Source: JAMLHH01 sp035515235 (GTDB lineage: Bacteria; Bacteroidota; Bacteroidia; Chitinophagales; JADIYW01). From it: 64,000 nt of DNA. The stretch lies in contig DATJBS010000024.1 in the NCBI GenBank assembly GCA_035515235.1, forward strand, positions 1 to 64,000, in the 5' to 3' direction. This document shows, piece after piece, positions 53,647 to 61,006 of the stretch (positions are counted from its first letter, which is position 1; every line of letters starts with the position of its first letter). The notes beneath the pieces are model-generated. The model was not told the origin of the DNA. It made no database searches and saw only the letters and a program-made list of their open reading frames with translations. Made by a program: the position numbers and the translations under genes.

Positions 53647-55425
53647 ATGTTTTTACATAAAATCTCATGTCGCCCATCAATAGTGATCATCTTGTATGGA
53701 TTATTATTGATTGCTTGTAAAACTGAAACTAAGCATTCTAAAAACTTACAACTTTATACCACTTCTGAGTTTAAAAGTCAATTAAAATCTATAGATGAAA
53801 TGATGGATTTGAATAGTTTTGATACTGCTCAGATTTATCTCAATCAATTGAAAGAAAGTAATATTTTATTAAAGCCTTCTTTAGTTGCTTATATCATTTC
53901 TAGCAGGCAGGCAGAGATTTACTATTATAATGATTTGCACGAGTTAGGAATTCAAGAATCCAAAAAAGCTTTAATAATAGCAGAATCATTAAAAGATAGT
54001 GCTTTAAAAATGGACGCTTATAATTTTTGTGGCTTGTTTTATATGAATATGGATAGCATGAATTTGTCTATTCAATATTTTTACAAAGGTTTAGCAGAAA
54101 TTCCTTCGATTCCTTCTGAATATTTACAAGATATTTTATTGTCGAGACCTTTTCATATTTACGGGAATCTTGCCGAAGCCTATTTTATAAAAAATGAATT
54201 AGATAGTGCTATTTTTTACAGTAAAAAGACTCAAAGGGAAGCTATTATTGACAAAAATAAAAGAGGAGAGATCGTTTCATTGATTCAAATGGGAGATGCT
54301 TATTTGAAAAAAGACGAATCAGATAGTGCTTTGTTTTATTTAATAGAAGCTAAAGATCTTTCAACAAAAGAACAACTTCTTGATTTGAAGTTAAATAGTT
54401 TAGCAAGTTTAGCTCAAACGGAATTTTCCAGAAATCATCTCAAATTATCTAATGATATTTTAGAAGAAGGTTTTGAATTACAGAAAAGTTCTTCTCCAAT
54501 CAATTCTTATTACAAGATTTTATTCTTGGAAAAAGCTTCGGAAATTTATTCCCAACAAAAAGATTTTCAGCATTTGTCTTTGTCTTTAAAACAATTGACT
54601 AAGGAGCAATCTAAAACAAAAGAAATCTATAACAAGCAATTTTTGAGTGTATTTATGAGTGGCTTGCAAAATGAATCCAAGCTATTAAATATGGAAGTAG
54701 AAAAAGCAGTCCAATCTAAAAAGTTGGCGAATATTAGACTGTATATCATCTTGTTAGCGATTATAGTATTGATTGCCCTATTCCTCACGTATAGATATTA
54801 TACTCAACATAAATTGAAAATGGCAGAATTGAGAAATAAAATTAGCCAAGATTTACATGATGAGATAGGTTCGACCTTGAGTGGAATCGCCATGTATAGT
54901 TATGTCATCAAAAATCAAATCAAATCAGGGAATGAAGTTGTAGTCAATGAATCTTTGCATATTATTGAAAAAAATGCCACCGATATGGTGAAAAAACTGA
55001 GTGATATTGTTTGGTCAGTCAATCCTTTGTATGACAATTTGGGACAATTATTTATCCGACTTTATGAGTTTTTAATAGAATTAGCTCAAGTCAATCAAAT
55101 CCAAGCACATTCTTCTTTTAGCCCAGAATTAGAAAAAATTAAACTCACAATGATACAAAGAAAAAATTTGTATCTCATTTGCAAGGAAGCCATCAATAAT
55201 GCAGTCAAACACAGTGCTTGTCAAAATATTTATTTCTTAGTTTCTAAAAATCATTCTACTCTAACTGTAAGTATTAAAGACGACGGAAGAGGAATAGATA
55301 ATACAACATCTCTAGGAAATGGATTAGTAAATATGGATAAACGAGCACAAGAAATGAAAGCCGAAATGGAGAGAATTTCCTCAGAAAAAGGGACTGAGAT
55401 ATTAATCAGTTTTAAAATCACCTAA
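53647..55425 (+). CDS. TPR sensor histidine kinase (HisKA_3, NarX/LiaS type)
   Basis: A 592-residue protein. A signal sequence with a possible lipobox (LLLIAC, Cys near residue 26) leads into a periplasmic TPR-like region (about 60-340), then one membrane helix (about 361-382, LYIILLAIIVLIALFLTYRY), then the kinase core. The phosphorylated His404 is in ISQDLHDEIGSTLSGI. The ATPase domain contains CKEAINNAVKHSAC and DDGRGI, then GLVNMDKRAQ. It phosphorylates the NarL-type regulator encoded 53 bases downstream. The signal it detects is not known. Confidence 0.88.
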   Translation: MFLHKISCRPSIVIILYGLLLIACKTETKHSKNLQLYTTSEFKSQLKSIDEMMDLNSFDTAQIYLNQLKESNILLKPSLVAYIISSRQAEIYYYNDLHELGIQESKKALIIAESLKDSALKMDAYNFCGLFYMNMDSMNLSIQYFYKGLAEIPSIPSEYLQDILLSRPFHIYGNLAEAYFIKNELDSAIFYSKKTQREAIIDKNKRGEIVSLIQMGDAYLKKDESDSALFYLIEAKDLSTKEQLLDLKLNSLASLAQTEFSRNHLKLSNDILEEGFELQKSSSPINSYYKILFLEKASEIYSQQKDFQHLSLSLKQLTKEQSKTKEIYNKQFLSVFMSGLQNESKLLNMEVEKAVQSKKLANIRLYIILLAIIVLIALFLTYRYYTQHKLKMAELRNKISQDLHDEIGSTLSGIAMYSYVIKNQIKSGNEVVVNESLHIIEKNATDMVKKLSDIVWSVNPLYDNLGQLFIRLYEFLIELAQVNQIQAHSSFSPELEKIKLTMIQRKNLYLICKEAINNAVKHSACQNIYFLVSKNHSTLTVSIKDDGRGIDNTTSLGNGLVNMDKRAQEMKAEMERISSEKGTEILISFKIT

Positions 55426-55478
55426 TGAGGTATCCTATTCAAATTTTGAAAATAGTAGTTTCGATATAGATTCATTTT

Positions 55479-56129
55479 ATGATGAAAACCAGAGTCTTAA
55501 TATTTGAAGATAATCAATTGATTAGAGGAGCTTTATATGCAATTATAAATGCTTCTGAGACCTTTGTTTGTGTTGGAGCTTTTCCTGACTGCAGCCAATT
55601 AATAGAAAATATTAAAACCTACAATCCACAAGTTATTTTGATGGATATTGAAATGCCCGGAATGAATGGGATAGAGGCGACTAAAATGATCTCTCAACAA
55701 TTCCCTGAAAAAAGAGTGCTCATTCAAACCGTCTTTAACGATTCCGAAAAAATCTTTCACGCTATTTGTGCAGGAGCTTCAGGATATATTCTCAAAACTG
55801 ATCCACCTCAAAGATTATTAGAGGCATTAGAAGAAGCATATAATGGTGGTGCACCAATGTCCGCTACGATTGCCAAAAAAGTATGGCAGTTTTTTAGTAG
55901 AAAAAATGTCATTTTAGTTGCTCCAGATAAGACTGTAGAGCCACTCAGTGAAAGAGAACTAAGTATTTTGAAAGAAATGCAAGAAGGCGCTCAACTCAAA
56001 GCTATTGCTCTTTCTCAATTTATCAGTTATGAAACTGTTCGCACGCATGTCAAGAATATTTACAGAAAATTGCATGTCAACTCGAGAGCAGAAGCTATCA
56101 TGAAAGCTTCCCAACAAGGCTTGAACTAA
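55479..56129 (+). CDS. NarL/FixJ-family response regulator
   Basis: A 216-residue protein. The receiver domain has Glu-Asp near the start (LIFEDNQLIRGAL), the phosphorylatable Asp56 in ILMDIEMPGMNG, and Lys in SGYILKTDPP. The LuxR-type HTH at about residues 150-210 contains LSERELSILKEMQEGAQLKA, then YETVRTHVKNIYRKL. It is the partner of the upstream TPR sensor kinase. It probably controls transcription of unknown targets; none is visible in the window. Confidence 0.92.
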   Translation: MMKTRVLIFEDNQLIRGALYAIINASETFVCVGAFPDCSQLIENIKTYNPQVILMDIEMPGMNGIEATKMISQQFPEKRVLIQTVFNDSEKIFHAICAGASGYILKTDPPQRLLEALEEAYNGGAPMSATIAKKVWQFFSRKNVILVAPDKTVEPLSERELSILKEMQEGAQLKAIALSQFISYETVRTHVKNIYRKLHVNSRAEAIMKASQQGLN

Positions 56130-56297
56130 TCTCCTAATTCATATTATTATAAATTAATTTTCACCCTTTGAGGTATTGAACCGCAATAGGATGATGTATA
56201 ATTTTATCTAATAGTCAAAGCGACTTATGGAGTTCAGCAACCATTCAAACGGGGCTCATCCGAAATGCCTTATGAGTAGGACAATAAAAATATAATT

Positions 56298-56933
56298 ATG
56301 AGAAAGCTACAAACACTATTCTTTTTTTCATTGATGACTTTAATGATTTTTAGTTGTAAAAAAGATGAAGAAATTCCCAATTTGGATAAAAATGGATTAA
56401 CTAAAGACATTACTAATTTCGTCCCAGATAGTATTATCGAAAAAATGAAATCTTTTGGAATGCCCATCTATGGCGGTGAAAATCCACCCATGTTAACAGA
56501 AAACGGAAAAGAACTAAAATTTTTTGTAGATAATTTTATACTGTTGAATAGCAATGTGCCCTCAGATTATCCAAATAAACAATTTAAGAACTATATTATC
56601 ACTTTGAAAAATCAGGATAATAATTTTTTAAAAATTGACTTCGAAAAAGTAAATGAAGATCTAACCTCTTTTTCTGTTGGGAAAGGTAGTTATATAGTAG
56701 GCAGTGAAAATAAATTTTCAATATTTGTAGAGGTACATAATGTGCAGGAAAATACAGATTCGGAAGCGGACTTAGTGTTAGTTATTTCTGGTGAAAAAGG
56801 TTCTGAAGGTATTTTAAACTTCCATCAGGCTAATTTTATGTTAAATGATTTTGGCGATAAAGCTAATGTATATATGAATGTTGGTCAAGGAAGAATCATC
56901 CGCGATACCGACGGTGTGTCAGAATACCGATAA
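56298..56933 (+). CDS. Small hypothetical lipoprotein
   Basis: A 211-residue protein with a lipoprotein signal peptide (LMIFSC, Cys at about residue 20), then charged and beta-rich sequence with no recognised domain. Phrases such as YIVGSENKFSIFVEVHNVQE suggest a beta-sandwich. It is likely anchored in the outer or inner membrane. The 168 bases upstream show no strong features. The regulator gene ends just before it, so it could be a target of that system, but there is no direct evidence. Confidence 0.6.
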   Translation: MRKLQTLFFFSLMTLMIFSCKKDEEIPNLDKNGLTKDITNFVPDSIIEKMKSFGMPIYGGENPPMLTENGKELKFFVDNFILLNSNVPSDYPNKQFKNYIITLKNQDNNFLKIDFEKVNEDLTSFSVGKGSYIVGSENKFSIFVEVHNVQENTDSEADLVLVISGEKGSEGILNFHQANFMLNDFGDKANVYMNVGQGRIIRDTDGVSEYR

Positions 56934-56970
56934 GTTTTTTAAAAGAGTTTTACAGAGCTGTTAAAATATT

Positions 56971-57000
56971 TTGACCGTTTGTCTTAGGCAAGCGGTTTTT
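56971..57000. terminator. Bidirectional terminator between lipoprotein gene and uvrC
   Basis: GACCGTTTGTC TTAG GCAAGCGGTTTTTT forms an imperfect stem with a T run on the + strand and lies between the two convergent stop codons. Confidence 0.65.
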
Positions 57001-58799
57001 TATTGCTCCGACAAACCATTCAATAAAATCTCTGTTTTCTTTTTACCAATCAAATCTTCAATGATTTTTGGATCTGATTCTTTTATTTTCTTCACCGAAC
57101 CTATTTTCTTCAGAAGCAATTCTGCTGTTTTTGGACCAATTCCTGCGATGTCTGTCAAACCAGTTTTGATAGTTCCTTTAGATCTTTTATCTCTATGGAA
57201 AGTGATTGCAAATCGATGTGCTTCATTTCTAATATGCTGTAAAACTTTGAGTGACTCCGATTTTTTATTGATATGTAACGGAAAGCTATCTCCAGGAAAA
57301 TAAATCTCTTCCAATCTTTTAGCGATAGAGATGACTTGTATTTTAGTGTCTAAATCCAATTGTCTTAAGCTTTCTACTGCCATTCCTAATTGACCTTTTC
57401 CTCCATCGATGACTATAAGTTGAGGCAGAGGTTCGTTTTCTTCTAATAATCGTTTGTACCTTCTGTAAACAATTTCCTTCATCGAATCAAAGTCGTTCGG
57501 ACCTTCGACTGTTTTGATATTATAATGTCGGTACTCTGATCGACTAGGTAAAGTGTTTTTGAAGACCACCATAGAAGCCACTGGAAAATATCCCTGAATA
57601 TTAGAGTTGTCAAAACATTCGATATGATAAGGGAGTACTTTGAGTCTTAAATCTTCTTTCATGATTTGGAGCACTCTTTCCTCATTGGTGATATTTTTAT
57701 TTTTCTTGATTTCGTTATTCTTAATGAAGAATGCATTTTTATAGGCTAAATCTATCAGTTTTTTCTTGTCGCCCATTTTGGGAACATGATAAGAATATTC
57801 ACCGATATGATTTTCTTCATCTAATTCAAATGGGAGAAGGATAGGATCGTTAGTGGTAGATTTTAAGATAATTTCCAGTACAGCTTGCTCTAAAAGATAT
57901 TCTTTGGATTCTTCTAGTTTCCGTTGTATAATGATGTTTTTCGTTTTGATGATAGTTCCTTCATATACGTACATATAATTGATAAAGGCTTTTTTCTCAT
58001 CTTCATAATATCCAAAAATGTGGAAGTTGCCCAATCCTGGATTAATGATATTGGTTTGTTCCATGTACTCATTCAGCGAGGAAAGCTTTTTTTTCCAATC
58101 TTCTGCAATTTCAAACTGTAGATTTTCGGCAGCTACTTCCATGTGTTCTTTGATGACTTGTCTAATGACTTTAAGTTTGCCATTAAGAATCGCCCGAATT
58201 TCATCAATGTTTTTCAAATAGTCAGCTTCTGTTTGTTTCCCTTCACAAGGACCTAGACAGTTTCCAATATGATATTCTAAGCAAACTCTAAATTTTTTTT
58301 CTTGGATGTTTTTCTGAGTGAGGTTGAGGCCACAATTCCTAATTGGATATATCGTTCTGACAAGTTCCATCAGAGATCTTACATGAAACAGAGAAGTGTA
58401 AGGACCAAAGTATTCAGATCCATCGTTGATATATTGTCTAGTGAAATAAACTTTTGGAAAAGGCTCGTTAGTGATTTTTATAAACGGATAGCTCTTGTCA
58501 TCCTTTAATGCAATATTATATTTAGGCTGATGTTCTTTGATGAGTGCATTTTCTAAAAGAAGTGCATCTCTTTCTGAATTGACGACATGATGTTGAATGT
58601 CTGCAATCTTGCGAACTAAAACTCTAGTTTTATTATTATGCTGAGCATCACTTCTAAAATAACTTGTAACTCTCTTTTTTAGATTTTTTGCTTTCCCTAT
58701 ATATAATATAGTCCCTTCTTTATCGTAATAGCGATAAATACCTGGTAATTCTGGAAGAGCATTGACTAACTCCTCAATATTTAGGAGTGGAGGTTTCAT
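57000..58799 (-). CDS. uvrC: UvrABC nucleotide excision repair subunit C
   Basis: A 599-residue protein of the usual UvrC length. The N-terminal GIY-YIG nuclease has GIY at residues 20-22 and YIG at 33-35 (ILYIGKAKNLKKRV). A UVR motif lies at about 205-235, and a C-terminal RNase H-like endonuclease with HIECFDNSNIQG and VIDGGKGQLGMA follows, then helix-hairpin-helix segments at 550-595. It makes the two incisions around bulky DNA lesions with UvrA and UvrB. Its ATG shares one base with the stop of the PBP1A gene (TAATG), so it is co-translated in this reverse-strand operon. Confidence 0.96.
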   Translation of the reverse strand: MKPPLLNIEELVNALPELPGIYRYYDKEGTILYIGKAKNLKKRVTSYFRSDAQHNNKTRVLVRKIADIQHHVVNSERDALLLENALIKEHQPKYNIALKDDKSYPFIKITNEPFPKVYFTRQYINDGSEYFGPYTSLFHVRSLMELVRTIYPIRNCGLNLTQKNIQEKKFRVCLEYHIGNCLGPCEGKQTEADYLKNIDEIRAILNGKLKVIRQVIKEHMEVAAENLQFEIAEDWKKKLSSLNEYMEQTNIINPGLGNFHIFGYYEDEKKAFINYMYVYEGTIIKTKNIIIQRKLEESKEYLLEQAVLEIILKSTTNDPILLPFELDEENHIGEYSYHVPKMGDKKKLIDLAYKNAFFIKNNEIKKNKNITNEERVLQIMKEDLRLKVLPYHIECFDNSNIQGYFPVASMVVFKNTLPSRSEYRHYNIKTVEGPNDFDSMKEIVYRRYKRLLEENEPLPQLIVIDGGKGQLGMAVESLRQLDLDTKIQVISIAKRLEEIYFPGDSFPLHINKKSESLKVLQHIRNEAHRFAITFHRDKRSKGTIKTGLTDIAGIGPKTAELLLKKIGSVKKIKESDPKIIEDLIGKKKTEILLNGLSEQ

Positions 58800-61006
58800 T
58801 AATCATTAAATTGACTTTCTAAACTCATTTCCTCTAAAGGTACAAAACCTTCATAGTAATTATCAGCATCGTCTTGACACACATTTTTTACTAATGTAGT
58901 GTCTGATGGCGTAAAGAACTTAGCAGTCTCAATATCTTTGAATGCGGCATTTTTGACTACTTTTTGGAAGAAATTTCCCCAAATCGGTAAAGCTGCTGAT
59001 GCTCCTTGTCCTAAATAAGTCGTTTTAAATCTTAAAAATTGTTCGTCATTTCCTACCCAAACTCCGGCGACAAGATTAGGAGTATAGCCCATGAACCATG
59101 CGTCTACGTTCTTATTGGTAGTACCTGTTTTTCCTGCCATTTGAAGATCACCCATATTGTAATTTCTCTTCAATCTATTACCAGTTCCTCCAGGTTCTAT
59201 GACTCCTTTCATCAGGTCTATCATTTTATAGGCCGTATTATTTCCAAAAGCTTCGACTCTTTTAGAGACAAATAGTTTGATTAAGTTTTTGTTTTTGTCT
59301 TCGATTCTAGTGAGCATGATAGGTTCTGTTCTAATTCCACCAGATGGGAAACAGCTGTAAACAGTCATCATTTCATATAAAGAAATATCACCAGCTCCTA
59401 AAGCGATTGCAGGATATGCAGGCAGTTTTGTTTGTATACCCATTCTTTCACCCATATCTACCATGGCGGAAGCTCCGAGGTTTTGTACCAAATACGCAGC
59501 ACAACCATTATCAGAAGTGGCTAAGCATTTTTTAAGGGATTTGTATCCACCCGAACCTGTTACAGACCAGTTGCCAATAGTGACAGTACCAGCAGGAACA
59601 GAAATACATGGAGACCAACCATTGTCGATGGCTAAAGTGTATAGAACAGGCTTGTATGTAGATCCTACTTGACGCTTGGTGTTGATATTGACGTGGTCAA
59701 ATTTGAAGTATTTGAAATCTATACCACCTACCCAAGCTCGCACATGTCCATTTTCAGGATCCATCGCCATAAATCCTGTCTGTAAAAACAACATATGATA
59801 TTTGATAGAATCCAATGGAGTCATAATAGTATCTATTTCTCCTTTCCAAGAGAATACTTTCATCTTAGTTTTAGTATTGAAGCTCTCATCAATTTCGGTA
59901 TTGCTCATGCCAGCATCTTTAGATCTTCTGTATCTATCTGAACTTCTTTTGGTCAATGCTAATCTTTCTTTGCCTATACCTTTCTCAAAAATATCTGAAC
60001 CTTTGTATTGATTTGAAAACAGTTTTTGATAAGAAGACAAATGTTCTTTGACTGATTCTTCTGCATATCTCTGCATTCTTGAATCTATCGTAGTATATAT
60101 TTTCAATCCATCTTTATAGATATCGTAAGTTGAGCCATCTTGTTTAGGATTCTCTTTAAAGTACTTCTTCAAATCTTGCGCTAATACTTCTCTAAAATAT
60201 GGTGCTAATCCTTCTACGTGACTGATAGGAGTGAAGTCAAGAATGATATCTTTTTTACTTAAATCATCGTATTGGTTTTGAGTGAGGTAATTATTTTTTA
60301 CCATTTGACTCATCACCACATTTCTTCTTCGTTTAGAATCATTAGGATTTCGAACAGGATTGTATGCACTTGGAGCTTTAAGCATTCCTACTAAAACCGC
60401 AGATTCAATGATATCAAGATCTTTCGGTTTTTTATTAAAATATACTTGCGCAGCACTATGAACGCCTACTGCATGATTGACAAAATCTACAGTATTGAAA
60501 TACATGGCAATGATTTCATCTTTCGTATATCTTCTTTCTAGTTGTATAGAAATGATGTATTCTTGAGCTTTTTCTATTATTCTTTTAAAAATACTTCTGT
60601 GGCCTGCTTTATTGAACATGTTTTTAGCAAGCTGTTGCGTAATTGTACTTCCTCCACCTTCACTACCCAATAAAAATATCGCCCTGAAAGTAGCTCTTAA
60701 ATCAATGCCTGAATGATTGTAAAAACGTTCATCTTCTGTTGCTACTAATGCATGTACTAAATTTTCGGAAAGGTCTTTAAATTCAATATTGGTACGATTG
60801 TCTATATAGTACTTTCCAATCATCACTCCATCTGAAGAATAGATTTCTGATGCGAGATTAGATTTAGGGTTTTCAAGCTCTTCTATATCAGGAAGTTTAC
60901 CGAATATGCCAAAGCTTGTCAATGTAAAAAACAAGATGATGCACAATACTCCGATTCCATATCCTTTCCAAAGTAACTTGGTATTAAAACTCAATTGATT
61001 TTTCAT
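58799..61006 (-). CDS. Penicillin-binding protein 1A-type transglycosylase/transpeptidase
   Basis: A 735-residue class A PBP. It has an N-terminal membrane anchor (about residues 12-32), a GT51 transglycosylase domain with the catalytic Glu91 in ATEDERFYNHSG and GGSTITQQLAKN, and a transpeptidase domain with Ser449 in VGSTYKPVLY, SDN in CLATSDNGCAA, and KTGTT (about 625). It polymerises and cross-links peptidoglycan. The gene overlaps the TPR gene upstream (ATGA) and uvrC downstream, so the three form a coupled operon. Confidence 0.94.
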   Translation of the reverse strand: MKNQLSFNTKLLWKGYGIGVLCIILFFTLTSFGIFGKLPDIEELENPKSNLASEIYSSDGVMIGKYYIDNRTNIEFKDLSENLVHALVATEDERFYNHSGIDLRATFRAIFLLGSEGGGSTITQQLAKNMFNKAGHRSIFKRIIEKAQEYIISIQLERRYTKDEIIAMYFNTVDFVNHAVGVHSAAQVYFNKKPKDLDIIESAVLVGMLKAPSAYNPVRNPNDSKRRRNVVMSQMVKNNYLTQNQYDDLSKKDIILDFTPISHVEGLAPYFREVLAQDLKKYFKENPKQDGSTYDIYKDGLKIYTTIDSRMQRYAEESVKEHLSSYQKLFSNQYKGSDIFEKGIGKERLALTKRSSDRYRRSKDAGMSNTEIDESFNTKTKMKVFSWKGEIDTIMTPLDSIKYHMLFLQTGFMAMDPENGHVRAWVGGIDFKYFKFDHVNINTKRQVGSTYKPVLYTLAIDNGWSPCISVPAGTVTIGNWSVTGSGGYKSLKKCLATSDNGCAAYLVQNLGASAMVDMGERMGIQTKLPAYPAIALGAGDISLYEMMTVYSCFPSGGIRTEPIMLTRIEDKNKNLIKLFVSKRVEAFGNNTAYKMIDLMKGVIEPGGTGNRLKRNYNMGDLQMAGKTGTTNKNVDAWFMGYTPNLVAGVWVGNDEQFLRFKTTYLGQGASAALPIWGNFFQKVVKNAAFKDIETAKFFTPSDTTLVKNVCQDDADNYYEGFVPLEEMSLESQFND

